From: an uncultured Rhodospirillaceae bacterium
GTDB lineage: Bacteria > Pseudomonadota > Alphaproteobacteria > CAAGCB01 > CAG-977
Assembly: GCA_900553035.1 (NCBI GenBank)
Contig: USCC01000039.1
Span: 1-17,972, forward strand
Direction of reading: 5' to 3'
DNA: 17,972 nucleotides
This document shows, one piece after another, positions 1 through 7,366 of this stretch. Position numbers and translations under genes: made by a program. How positions within the stretch are numbered: position 1 is the first letter of the stretch; each line of letters opens with the position of its first letter. Below the pieces are notes generated by a model. That model was given only the letters and a program-made list of their open reading frames with translations, was not told where the DNA came from and did not search any database.

Positions 1-1665
1 CCTGTCGAAGCGTGCCGGTTTCATGCCCCGGATCCGGAACATCCCGGAGTCGACCTGTCGCCGGAACAGAAGGCGGCAGCGGCGGCTTTGAAAAGCGCCG
101 TGGAAAACGGCTTCAGCGTCACCGTCCTGAACGGCGTGACGGGTTCGGGAAAAACGGAAGTTTATTTTGAAATGATTGCCGAAACACTCCGTCAGGGAAA
201 GCAGGCGCTTGTGCTTCTGCCGGAAATCGGCCTGACGGGACAATGGCTTGACCGGTTCCGCCGCCGCTTCGGGACAGAGCCGGCTTTGTGGCATTCGGAT
301 TTGAGCGCAAAAAAACGCCGGGAAACCTGGAAAGCCGTCCTGAACGGGGAAATACGGGTGCTGGCGGGCGCGCGGTCGGCGCTGTTCCTTCCGTTCCCGG
401 ATCTGGGGCTTGTCATCGTGGACGAAGAGCATGATTCCTCGTACAAGCAGGAGGAGGGGGTGATCTACCATGCGCGCGACATGGCGGTCGTGCGCGGGAT
501 GATGTCCGGAGCTCCCGTGTTGCTGTCGTCGGCGACCCCGTCCCTGGAAACAATCGTCAACATCCGTAACGGCCGTTACCGTGAGGTTCTTCTTCCCTCC
601 CGTTTCGGCGCGGCCCGGATGCCTTCCGTCCGTCTGGTTGACCTGCGGAAGAATCCTCCGCAGGATATGAACGGCCTGAAAAGTTTCCTGTCGCCGGTTC
701 TTCTGGAGGAAATCAGCGGCGCTCTGACGCGCGGGGAACAGACGCTGCTGTTCCTGAACCGCCGCGGCTATGCTCCTCTGGTCGTGTGCCGCAAATGCGG
801 CCACCGCTTCCAATGCACGCGCTGTTCCGCATGGTTGGTCGAACACCGGAACGGCCGCCGTCTGGAATGTCACCACTGCGGTTATTCTCTGCCGGTGCCC
901 GAGGTCTGTCCCGTCTGCGGCGCGGCGGACGAGCTGACTTCCTGCGGGCCGGGGGTGGAGCGCATTGATGAGGAGATCCGCATACGTTTTCCCGAAGCCC
1001 GCCGCCTGACCGTAACAAGCGACCTGAACGCTTCGCCCCATCTGCTGCACGAAGCCGTCCGGCAGATCCGCGACCGTGAGGCGGATATCGTGATCGGTAC
1101 CCAGATTCTGGCCAAAGGGCATCATTTCCCGGGTCTGACTCTTGTCGGCGTGGTTGATGCGGATCTCGGGCTGTCCGGAGGTGACCTGCGAGCCGGGGAA
1201 AGGACGTTCCAGATGCTGCATCAGGTGGCCGGCCGTGCGGGCCGCGCTGAAAAGGAAGGCTTCGTGTACCTGCAGACCTATGATACGGAAAACCGTGTCA
1301 TTCATGCTTTGGCATCGGGTGAAACCGAAGCGTTTCTGGAGGCCGAAACCGAAGCCCGCGCGCTTTTGCACATGCCGCCGTTCGGACGGATGGCGGCGTT
1401 GGTTGTCAGCAGTGCAAAGCGCGAACGGGCCGAGCAGGGGGCGGCACATCTGGGACGATGTGCGCCTTACGGTCCGGGCATCCGGGTGCTGGGGCCCGCT
1501 CCGGCGCCTCTTGCTCTTTTAAGAGGGCGCTACCGCTACCGCCTTCTGCTTCAGACACAGAAGGACGTCCGGATACAGGACATCCTGCAACACTGGATGA
1601 AGGCCGCCGGGATGCCGCGCGATATCCGTGTTCAGATTGACATTGATCCCTACAGCTTTTTCTGA
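1..1665 (+). CDS. priA: Primosomal protein N' (PriA helicase), 5'-truncated by the window edge
   Basis: PriA is the superfamily 2 3'-to-5' DNA helicase that reloads the replisome at stalled forks. The frame is open from base 1, so only the C-terminal ~554 residues are present; family members are about 700-730 residues, so the N-terminal DNA-binding part lies outside. Visible motifs: LSPEQKAA just upstream of the helicase core, Walker A GVTGSGKT (bases 133-156), DEEH box (421-432), SSATPS motif III, and eight cysteines in CxxC pairs between bases 787 and 918 that form the two zinc-binding clusters specific to PriA. These are followed by GTQILAKGHHFP, the D-RAGER segment and the motif VI arginines HQVAGRAGRA. 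All key residues are intact, so the protein should be functional. The TTG at 88 is an internal codon, not the true start. It stands alone on this strand, 86 nt before the next gene. Confidence 0.97.
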   Translation, partial: PVEACRFHAPDPEHPGVDLSPEQKAAAAALKSAVENGFSVTVLNGVTGSGKTEVYFEMIAETLRQGKQALVLLPEIGLTGQWLDRFRRRFGTEPALWHSDLSAKKRRETWKAVLNGEIRVLAGARSALFLPFPDLGLVIVDEEHDSSYKQEEGVIYHARDMAVVRGMMSGAPVLLSSATPSLETIVNIRNGRYREVLLPSRFGAARMPSVRLVDLRKNPPQDMNGLKSFLSPVLLEEISGALTRGEQTLLFLNRRGYAPLVVCRKCGHRFQCTRCSAWLVEHRNGRRLECHHCGYSLPVPEVCPVCGAADELTSCGPGVERIDEEIRIRFPEARRLTVTSDLNASPHLLHEAVRQIRDREADIVIGTQILAKGHHFPGLTLVGVVDADLGLSGGDLRAGERTFQMLHQVAGRAGRAEKEGFVYLQTYDTENRVIHALASGETEAFLEAETEARALLHMPPFGRMAALVVSSAKRERAEQGAAHLGRCAPYGPGIRVLGPAPAPLALLRGRYRYRLLLQTQKDVRIQDILQHWMKAAGMPRDIRVQIDIDPYSFF

Positions 1666-1671
1666 AGACAT

Positions 1672-1706
1672 ATCAGATTGTCCATGATGCAAAAACAGAT
1701 CAGATT
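1672..1706 (+). repeat. 8-bp direct repeat upstream of the OsmC-like gene
   Basis: ATCAGATT occurs at 1672-1679 and again at 1699-1706, 27 bases apart centre to centre, in the 86-nt gap before the peroxidase gene. The second copy lies just before the AT-rich string TTTAAAAT. A regulator-binding or promoter role is possible, but I cannot define a convincing -35/-10 pair here. Confidence 0.2.
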
Positions 1707-1751
1707 CTTTAAAATGGCCTCATATTTTGAGAACAGGGAAAGGAAAATATC

Positions 1752-2168
1752 ATGAGTGAACAGATGAAAGCGACTTACACCGGCAATCTGGCCTGCGAAA
1801 TCCGTCAGGCGTCGTCCCAGACGCTGATCTATACGGATGCCAATCCGAAACCGATACGGCAGGATGCTTTTTCGCCGACGGATCTTCTGGCATCGGCTCT
1901 GGCGGCGTGTACGCTGAGCATGATGGCCTTTGTGGCACAAAGAGAGGATATCGACCTGCATGACACGACAATTACCTATGAAAAGGAAATGGCGTCGAAG
2001 CCGGTCTCACGTGTTGGAAAAATCACGCTCCATATTGTTGTGCAGAGCAGCCGTCCGCTTGATGATGCCCTGCGCGCGAAGCTGGAAGCGGCCGCACGCG
2101 CGTGCCCTGTCCGCCAGAGCCTGCATCCGGATGTCGATGTGGTTGAGCATTTCGAATATCTGGTTTGA
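1752..2168 (+). CDS. OsmC/Ohr-family thiol peroxidase-like protein
   Basis: A 138-residue OsmC-fold protein. Family members are cytoplasmic dimers that reduce organic hydroperoxides with a pair of cysteines. Both expected cysteines are present: C53 in SPTDLLASALAACTLSMM, at the start of the long central helix, and C118 in ARACPVRQSLHPDV. The conserved arginine near the N-terminus is probably R18. The SPTDLLA segment, with Asp where Ohr and OsmC proteins carry Glu, places it nearer the general OsmC-like (YhfA-type) branch than classical Ohr. Substrate specificity therefore cannot be named. The start is supported by AAAGGA about 8 nt upstream. The gene is monocistronic, with an intrinsic terminator right after its stop codon. 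Confidence 0.88.
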   Translation: MSEQMKATYTGNLACEIRQASSQTLIYTDANPKPIRQDAFSPTDLLASALAACTLSMMAFVAQREDIDLHDTTITYEKEMASKPVSRVGKITLHIVVQSSRPLDDALRAKLEAAARACPVRQSLHPDVDVVEHFEYLV

Positions 2169-2185
2169 TTTTCCGAAGGAAAACG

Positions 2186-2213
2186 AAAAAGGAGGCGAAA
2201 AGCCTCCTTTTTT
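2186..2213. terminator. Intrinsic terminator, probably bidirectional
   Basis: GGAGGC (2191-2196) and GCCTCC (2202-2207) form a perfect 6-bp GC stem with a GAAAA loop. It is preceded by AAAAA and followed by six T. It ends the OsmC-like gene 18 nt after its stop. Read on the - strand the flanking A-run becomes TTTTT, so the same hairpin can end transcription of the convergent pilin gene. Confidence 0.88.
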
Positions 2214-2218
2214 GCTGT

Positions 2219-2247
2219 TTCCCGAATCTTTCATGCGGCTTCGGGAA
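2219..2247. repeat. 8-bp inverted repeat between convergent genes
   Basis: TTCCCGAA (2219-2226) and TTCGGGAA (2240-2247) are perfect complements around a 13-nt loop. The hairpin lies 32 nt past the pilin stop on the - strand. It lacks a T-run on either side, so it is more likely a 3'-end stabilising structure or an auxiliary element of the adjacent terminator than a terminator itself. Confidence 0.45.
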
Positions 2248-2279
2248 CCCGCTGAACTCCGGCATCATGGACGGGGAAA

Positions 2280-2837
2280 TCAGCGGTATTCCCATTTAAT
2301 GGTTCCCCCGTTGACGGAACATTTCTCAATCGCCGTCACCGCTTCGATCGGCAGGGGGTTGGTCGCGCTTGTCCATGAAAAAAGCTGGGCCGACACGCCT
2401 GTGCCGATCCACATCCGAATCAGCCCCGACGAACTGTCCGCACCCCACTCCGCCGTCGCGATAGAAACACAGGCGTCTGTCGGCAGACCCGTATATTCAA
2501 TGGTGAAGGAACGCTCGGTCTGTCCGGAAATGGAACCTTTGCCAAAATTGATTTCGCCCCCGAACGGATTCGTCGTTCGTGTCCCGTTCCATGTTTCGTC
2601 GGTCAAAAGCCCCAGCTTGTAAGCTTCGGCACCGCTCAGTTCCAGAGTTTTGCGCTGAGAGGCGAACAGCGAGCGCATATTGGTCGTCAGCGTCTGCACC
2701 TGATCAAGTGTTTTGTTGATTTTATTGCGGGTCATGGCGCGGGAGAACCCCGCAATGCCGCCGACGGTTAAAATACCGATAATCGCGAGGACGCCAATCA
2801 TTTCAATAATGGATCGTCCGGATTCCCCGTGTTTCAT
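2280..2837 (-). CDS. PilS-like type IV prepilin
   Basis: A predicted 185-residue prepilin, exported and assembled into, or alongside, a type IV pilus. The short leader MKHGESG is followed by the hydrophobic helix RSIIEMIGVLAIIGILTVGG. Cleavage after G7 puts Glu at mature position +5 (E12), as prepilin peptidase substrates require, but the +1 residue is Arg instead of the usual Phe or Met. The body has the NPFGG segment typical of PilS-type pilins. Two cysteines (C123 in LPTDACVSIA, C173 in AIEKCSVNGG) could close the C-terminal disulfide loop. The start at 2837 is chosen because AAAGGAAGATATC precedes it and it gives a normal short leader; the frame extends upstream to 2900 without a better signal. 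No pilus assembly gene is nearby, so this is an orphan pilin locus. Confidence 0.85.
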   Translation of the reverse strand: MKHGESGRSIIEMIGVLAIIGILTVGGIAGFSRAMTRNKINKTLDQVQTLTTNMRSLFASQRKTLELSGAEAYKLGLLTDETWNGTRTTNPFGGEINFGKGSISGQTERSFTIEYTGLPTDACVSIATAEWGADSSSGLIRMWIGTGVSAQLFSWTSATNPLPIEAVTAIEKCSVNGGTIKWEYR

Positions 2838-2858
2838 GATATCTTCCTTTCCCGTCAT

Positions 2859-2877
2859 TATCCTTATGTTCAGGATA
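2859..2877. repeat. Inverted repeat in the pilin leader region
   Basis: TATCCT (2859-2864) and AGGATA (2872-2877) flank a 7-nt loop, about 20-40 nt upstream of the pilin start codon. It overlaps the predicted -10 box and could be an operator or a 5'-leader hairpin. Confidence 0.3.
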
Positions 2878-2900
2878 GCCTTTTTATCTAGATTTTTCAA
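2872..2900 (-). promoter_or_regulatory. Candidate promoter for the pilin gene
   Basis: On the - strand, TTGAAA (complement of 2895-2900) and TATCCT (complement of 2872-2877) are separated by exactly 17 nt, about 35 nt upstream of the pilin start. The match to a sigma-70 consensus is partial (5/6 and 4/6). The surrounding region is the most AT-rich of this divergent gap. Confidence 0.3.
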
Positions 2901-2971
2901 TTACATCAAAGGACAGACGCTTTATTCCGAAAGATATATCCGCGTTTTTCGCGGCGGTCTGTAAATAACCC

Positions 2972-3000
2972 TTAAACTCTATGAAAAAATCCCTTATAGT
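2972..3000 (+). promoter_or_regulatory. Candidate promoter for the ppx-rlmE-rsmB run
   Basis: TATAGT (2995-3000) is a 5/6 match to a -10 box, with TTAAAC (2972-2977) 17 nt upstream as a weak -35. The predicted transcript starts some 25-30 nt before the GTG start of the phosphatase gene. Confidence 0.35.
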
Positions 3001-3033
3001 ACGACAGACATTATATTTCAAACGGAAACCAGA

Positions 3034-4095
3034 GTGAGCAGGGATTTCAACCGATTCAACCGCCGTCATCATACGTCGCCGAAACAAAGAACGACGCGTC
3101 CTGTAAAAATACAGCCGCCGACGTTCGCGGCGATTGATCTGGGAACGACAAACTGCCGCCTTCTGGTCGCTTCGCCGACACCGCACAGTTTCAACGTCAA
3201 GGAAACGTTTTCGCGCATTACCCGTCTGGGCGAAGGTCTGGTCGCCAGCGGCGTCCTGTCGGAACGTGCAATTAAAAGAACGATTTTTGCTCTGAAGCTC
3301 TGCGCCAAAAAGCTTGCGAAATACCGGCCCGCCAAAGCCCGTTATGTCGCGACCGAAGCTTGCCGCCGCGCCACGAACGGCGCGGAATTCATTCGCCGGG
3401 TTCGTGAGGAAACCGGACTGGATATGGAAATCATCTCTTTTGAAGAGGAATGCCGTCTTGGGGTCGCGGGATGCCTTCCCCTGATTAACCGGAATATCCG
3501 TCATGCGCTGGTCTTTGACATCGGCGGCGGCTCCACCGAAGTGTCATGGGCGAAAATCGACGGGGAAAACCGCGTTCATCTGGAAGGGACGCTTTCCTTT
3601 CCGCTGGGGGTTATTACCGTTTCCGAAGCTTTTACCGGAAAAGGCCTGTCATCGGCGGGGTACCGCGCCGTCGTGCGCAAGGTGCGTTCCTATCTGGAAC
3701 CGTTCGAGGAAAAACACGCTGTTTTAAGGGCGATCGAGCAGGGCGATGTTCAGATGATCGGAACATCCGGCACGGTGACCACCATCGGCGCGTTCCATTT
3801 GGATCTGCCCTATTACAATCGTTCGGCCGTTGACGGACTGGCACTCAGCTATGACGATCTGGGCAAAGCCAAACGGCGGCTGGAAAAGCTGCCCTACGCG
3901 GAAAAGGTTGCCCATCCCTGCATCGGGCCGCAAAGGGCGGATCTGTCTCTGGCCGGGTGCGCCATTCTGCAGGGCATATGCGACATGTGGCCGATTGGTG
4001 AAATCACGGTCGCCGACCGGGGACTGCGCGAGGGGGTTCTGCTGGATCTGATGCAGTCCGAAGGCGGCAAGGTGGCGGGAGAAGGTGCAGCATGA
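3034..4095 (+). CDS. Ppx/GppA-family exopolyphosphatase / pppGpp phosphohydrolase
   Basis: A 353-residue cytoplasmic member of the ASKHA-fold Ppx/GppA family, which removes the terminal phosphate from polyphosphate and/or converts pppGpp to ppGpp. Nucleotide/phosphate loops are AAIDLGTTNCRLLVA (residues 32-46) and FDIGGGSTEVSW (161-172). The catalytic acidic region is ISFEEECRLG (134-143), followed by MIGTSGTVTT (241-250) and ADRGLREGVLLDL (327-339). It has only the two-domain phosphatase core, lacking the C-terminal HD-like domains of the ~510-residue E. coli Ppx, as is common in Alphaproteobacteria. Polyphosphate versus pppGpp preference cannot be read from sequence. The start is GTG with a weak ribosome site, and the first ~30 basic residues precede the conserved domain. 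It shares a 4-base ATGA overlap with rlmE. Confidence 0.9.
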   Translation: MSRDFNRFNRRHHTSPKQRTTRPVKIQPPTFAAIDLGTTNCRLLVASPTPHSFNVKETFSRITRLGEGLVASGVLSERAIKRTIFALKLCAKKLAKYRPAKARYVATEACRRATNGAEFIRRVREETGLDMEIISFEEECRLGVAGCLPLINRNIRHALVFDIGGGSTEVSWAKIDGENRVHLEGTLSFPLGVITVSEAFTGKGLSSAGYRAVVRKVRSYLEPFEEKHAVLRAIEQGDVQMIGTSGTVTTIGAFHLDLPYYNRSAVDGLALSYDDLGKAKRRLEKLPYAEKVAHPCIGPQRADLSLAGCAILQGICDMWPIGEITVADRGLREGVLLDLMQSEGGKVAGEGAA

Positions 4096-4769
4096 AAAAA
4101 CCGGCAGCCCATATGATTAAGAAACACGTCAGGACAGCGCGGGGGCGTCCTGTCGCCTCAACCCTCTGGCTTCAGCGGCAGCTGAACGATCCGTATGTGG
4201 CTCTGGCAAAAAAAGAGGGATACCGGGCGCGCTCGGCCTTCAAGCTGATTGAGCTGGACGATAAATTCGGTTTCCTGAAGCCGGGAAAATGCGTCGTTGA
4301 CCTGGGTGCGGCGCCGGGCGGATGGACGCAGATCGCGGTCGAACGGGTGAAATCCACGCCGGAAAACCCGACGGTGGTCGGGCTGGATTTGCTGGAAATG
4401 GATGCTCTGCCGGGGGCGAAGACGACACAGCTGGATTTTCTGGACGACACGGCGCCGGACGTGCTGAAGGAAATGCTCGGCGGCCGGAAGGCGGACGTCG
4501 TGCTGAGCGATATGGCGCCGAATACGACCGGCATGAAAAATACGGATCACCTGCGGATCATGTACCTTCTGGAAACGGCTTATGCTTTCGCGTGCGAGAT
4601 TTTAAACCCGGGCGGCACATTCGTCGCCAAAATCTTTCAGGGCGGAACGGAAGGACAGCTTCTGGCCGAAATGAAGCGGCGGTTTGAAACTGTCAAACAT
4701 GCCAAACCACCCGCCAGCCGGAAGGAATCATCGGAATTTTATGTTGTTGCGCTTGGATTTAAAGGATAA
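4092..4769 (+). CDS. rlmE: 23S rRNA (uridine-2'-O)-methyltransferase RlmE (FtsJ/RrmJ)
   Basis: RlmE methylates the 2'-O of U2552 in the 23S rRNA A-loop (E. coli numbering), a late step of 50S assembly. The 225-residue protein has the whole FtsJ fold: YRARSAFKLIELDDKFG, the SAM-binding loop VVDLGAAPGGWTQ (residues 68-80), VLSDMAPNTTG and FVAKIFQGG. The K-D-K-E catalytic tetrad is complete: K51, D140, K180 and E215 in SSEFYVVA. The start codon overlaps the stop of the upstream phosphatase (ATGA), indicating translational coupling. The next gene begins six bases after its stop. The ~20-residue basic N-terminal extension is typical of RNA-binding versions. Activity is expected to be normal. Confidence 0.96.
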   Translation: MKKPAAHMIKKHVRTARGRPVASTLWLQRQLNDPYVALAKKEGYRARSAFKLIELDDKFGFLKPGKCVVDLGAAPGGWTQIAVERVKSTPENPTVVGLDLLEMDALPGAKTTQLDFLDDTAPDVLKEMLGGRKADVVLSDMAPNTTGMKNTDHLRIMYLLETAYAFACEILNPGGTFVAKIFQGGTEGQLLAEMKRRFETVKHAKPPASRKESSEFYVVALGFKG

Positions 4770-4775
4770 CGGATC

Positions 4776-5996
4776 ATGCGTCTTCCCGCGCGTCTGGCGA
4801 GCGCCGCCGAACTGTTGGATCTCCTTTTCACCTTCCGCAAACCCGCGGACGGCATCATCAACGACTATATGCGTTCCCGGCGCTACATCGGAAGCAAAGA
4901 CCGCCGCTGGATTGCGGATACGGTCTGGCGGGTTTTGCGGCATTACGGACGGTTCGTCCGGTCGTCTCCCGTTCTGGACGGAAGGCGTGCGGTTCTGCTC
5001 CTTCTGCGGATGGAAGGCGAAGACCCCGCCACATTTCTGACGGGCGAGCCGTATGCGCTTTCCCCTTTGACTGAAGAGGAAAAGGCTTTCCTTGCGGGGC
5101 TTCCGGAAACGTGGCCGGGACCCGAAGCCGAATGCCCGGAGTGGCTGTCCGGCGACATTTCCCGGGAAGACCTGGCGGCTCTGACGGAGGAGGCGCCTCT
5201 GGATCTGAGGGTGAACCTTCTGAAGGCGTCCCGCGCCGATGTTCTGGCGGCTCTGCGGCAGGAAGGGATTGAGGCCGAAGAAACACCTCTTTCGCCGGTC
5301 GGTCTTCGCGTGAAGGGGCGCGTTCCGGTGACGGGAACGGCTCCGTTTGCCGACGGATGGATCGACATTCAGGACGAAGGGTCGCAGATTGTTTCTTTGA
5401 TGACACGGGCGGAACCGGGACAAACGGTTATGGACTGGTGCGCGGGGGCGGGCGGAAAAACGCTGGCGCTGTCGGCGATGATGGAAAACCGCGGCACGAT
5501 TTATGCCGCCGATATTGACGCCCGGCGGTTAAAAGACCTTCCGGAACGGGCGCGCCGAGCCGGGTGCCGGAATGTCATTCTTTTGGACGGTTATGCGCAT
5601 TTGAAAAAATACGATCTGGTTCTGGTTGATGCTCCGTGTTCGGGAATCGGGACATGGCGGCGCGCTCCGGACGCGCGGTGGCGCATGACGGCGGAAAGCG
5701 TTGCCGGATTGATCCGGACGCAGGCGGAAATTCTGGAAAAAGCCGCCGAAGCCGTCAAGCCGGGCGGCCGCCTGTTTTATATTACCTGCTCTTTGTACCG
5801 GGAGGAAAATGAAGCGCAGATTGAGCGTTTTTTGAAGGCTCACCCCGAATTTGAACAGGAAGACCTGTCCCCGGTTTTTGAAGCCCTCACCGGTTCGGAA
5901 ATCACCGGGCCGGTATGCCGCCTGTCTCCGTCGGTCTGTAAAACAGACGGTTTTTTCGCGGCCTCCATGAAACGCCGTCAGAGTGTCCGGGGCTAG
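4776..5996 (+). CDS. RsmB-like rRNA (cytosine-C5)-methyltransferase (NOL1/NOP2/Sun family)
   Basis: A 406-residue SAM-dependent RNA m5C methyltransferase. Residues 1-60 resemble the NusB-like/RNA-binding N-terminus of RsmB (YIGSKDRRWIADTVWRVLRHYG). The catalytic domain begins near WIDIQDEGSQIVS (195-207) and carries motif I MDWCAGAGGKTL (219-230). Both active-site cysteines of the family are present: C288 in DAPCSG (motif IV) and C338 in YITCSLYREENE (motif VI, the nucleophile). The C-terminal TDGFFAA is also typical. E. coli RsmB modifies C967 of 16S rRNA; the exact target here is not certain, so no symbol is given. It is third in the ppx-rlmE run, 6 nt after rlmE. Its stop shares the palindrome CTAG with the stop of the convergent gene. 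Confidence 0.9.
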   Translation: MRLPARLASAAELLDLLFTFRKPADGIINDYMRSRRYIGSKDRRWIADTVWRVLRHYGRFVRSSPVLDGRRAVLLLLRMEGEDPATFLTGEPYALSPLTEEEKAFLAGLPETWPGPEAECPEWLSGDISREDLAALTEEAPLDLRVNLLKASRADVLAALRQEGIEAEETPLSPVGLRVKGRVPVTGTAPFADGWIDIQDEGSQIVSLMTRAEPGQTVMDWCAGAGGKTLALSAMMENRGTIYAADIDARRLKDLPERARRAGCRNVILLDGYAHLKKYDLVLVDAPCSGIGTWRRAPDARWRMTAESVAGLIRTQAEILEKAAEAVKPGGRLFYITCSLYREENEAQIERFLKAHPEFEQEDLSPVFEALTGSEITGPVCRLSPSVCKTDGFFAASMKRRQSVRG

Positions 5997-7174
5997 AATT
6001 TCATTTCATACTGTTCATTGCGAAACACGATGTTGCGGAGCCGGCCTGTTTGTTTGGGGACCAGGGGGAGAATTTCCCTTTTCAGGATTTTCAGGCCGTT
6101 TTCAACGTATTCAATGAAATCAGACGTATCGATAAAGTAATTCCGGAAAGCGTCCCGGATGCTTTTACCGATACGGTCATCGTTCGTGCGAACCAGAACG
6201 ATATCATCTTCGGGATAATCTTTTTCCATTTGGAAATAAACGTCGTTGGCGGAGGCCAGTGATTTAAAAACGTGTGCTTCAAGCCGGGGCTTTTTCCGGC
6301 CGTTGAAAATAAAATGAAGAATGACATTGTTGCGCCGGTCAATGATTACTTTTTTCATGGCCTTCAGCTGTTTCAGTCGGTGCAGAAGCGCGATGTTCTT
6401 TTCAAGGGTTTCAAAACGGCGAACCAGTTCATCGTCTGTCATGTCCGCATAGCAGGAGTTCTGGTTTTCGCATGTCCGGGCGATAATTTCGCTGGTCAGC
6501 CGGAAAAATTCCTTTTGATTTTCGTCGCCTTTATCAAATTTTGTCAGGTTATTCGTCAGATTCCCGGCCACTTCGACCGCCGTCGCCCAGGCATGCTGAT
6601 AAATCGTGCGGTATTGAATTTCCAGAAGCAGGCCGTCCCAAAGATTTGAACGGTCAGAGGCCGGGCGGCTGTGATATTCGTATTCGTCATGTACGCCCCG
6701 ATAGCCGGATTTTTTCGGATTCCGCACATAGTCATATGTTCTCTTCAGCCGATGCTTCATCCTTGGAGCTTTATGCAGACCGTTGATAAAGTCTATCATG
6801 GCGTCATAATTTTTGAAAATCAGGCGGCAGCCCGCAATGTCATGCATGGTTGTCAGAGCCATTTTCGGCTCGCGCAGAAGCTTGTCGTAGATCGTGTTCC
6901 GGCGCTTCAGACGCTGAACAAAAACAACATCTTCTTTTTTCGCCTGATTCCGAAGGATAACCTGCCATGTATTGAGAATATGAGTGTGAGAGGCTCGCCG
7001 GTTTTCAATGATTTTCTCATCTTCGGGAAGGCAGGGGGAACCGTTTTTCAGAGCCTTGCGAATGCGCCGCGCGGCGGCGTTGCAGGCCGACACAGAGTAG
7101 TGCGGAGATATACTGCGCCGGTCATTCCGGGATATCGGGGCATTCTTTGCGGAAGTACGGTTTTGTTCAATCAT
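5993..7174 (-). CDS. Stand-alone RelA/SpoT-domain nucleotide pyrophosphokinase-like protein
   Basis: A 393-residue protein with a RelA/SpoT synthetase domain at about residues 60-205. Key motifs: RLKRRNTIYDKLLREP (substrate-binding basic segment), MHDIAGCRLIF with the metal-binding D112, YVRNPKKSGYRGVHDEYEY with the guanine-stacking Tyr Y158, and LLLEIQYRTIYQHAWA with E185, Q187 and R189. There is no HD hydrolase domain and no TGS/ACT regulatory tail, so it is synthetase-only. The C-terminal ~190 residues are uncharacterised to me, although DIVLVRTNDD...RNYFIDT...FIEYV recalls other large single-domain RelA/SpoT proteins. It would transfer pyrophosphate from ATP to a guanine nucleotide or another target. 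No antitoxin-like partner adjoins it. The start has no clear ribosome site, and the first ~50 residues are the least certain part. Confidence 0.82.
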   Translation of the reverse strand: MIEQNRTSAKNAPISRNDRRSISPHYSVSACNAAARRIRKALKNGSPCLPEDEKIIENRRASHTHILNTWQVILRNQAKKEDVVFVQRLKRRNTIYDKLLREPKMALTTMHDIAGCRLIFKNYDAMIDFINGLHKAPRMKHRLKRTYDYVRNPKKSGYRGVHDEYEYHSRPASDRSNLWDGLLLEIQYRTIYQHAWATAVEVAGNLTNNLTKFDKGDENQKEFFRLTSEIIARTCENQNSCYADMTDDELVRRFETLEKNIALLHRLKQLKAMKKVIIDRRNNVILHFIFNGRKKPRLEAHVFKSLASANDVYFQMEKDYPEDDIVLVRTNDDRIGKSIRDAFRNYFIDTSDFIEYVENGLKILKREILPLVPKQTGRLRNIVFRNEQYEMKF

Positions 7175-7328
7175 GCTGGAATCCGGAAAAAGTTCAATGG
7201 CGGATTCTTTCAGTCTAATGGATTTTTAGGGAAAAATCATTTAAAAATACAATTAATGCAAGCGTGCCGACATGTTCTCCCCCAGCCTTTTGCGTATAAG
7301 GATTCCGGCCGGGCGGAAAGAGGGCGGG

Positions 7329-7359
7329 AAAAAGGCCGCCGGTTTTTCCCCGGCGGCCT
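7329..7359 (-). terminator. Intrinsic terminator of pepA
   Basis: AGGCCGCCGG (7333-7342) and CCGGCGGCCT (7350-7359) pair perfectly over 10 bp with a 7-nt loop. On the - strand the stem is followed by TTTTT, starting 7 nt after the pepA stop codon. It separates pepA from the RelA/SpoT-like gene 155 nt further on. Confidence 0.9.
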
Positions 7360-7366
7360 GAAGACA

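Noticed and set aside
2838..2900. Upstream extension of the pilin frame to an earlier ATG
   Set aside because: It would add 21 residues before the short prepilin leader and lacks a good ribosome site, while the ATG at 2837 has AAAGGAAGA and a normal leader.
2884..3504. - strand open frame of 206 codons upstream of the pilin
   Set aside because: Mostly antisense to the conserved phosphatase core and without family resemblance; the intergenic part carries promoter-like AT-rich sequence instead.
5993..7366. RelA/SpoT-like gene as the toxin of a toxSAS toxin-antitoxin pair
   Set aside because: No small adjacent gene or fused antitoxin domain is visible. Upstream is a non-coding gap with the pepA terminator, and downstream is a convergent housekeeping gene. 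Left as a possibility only.
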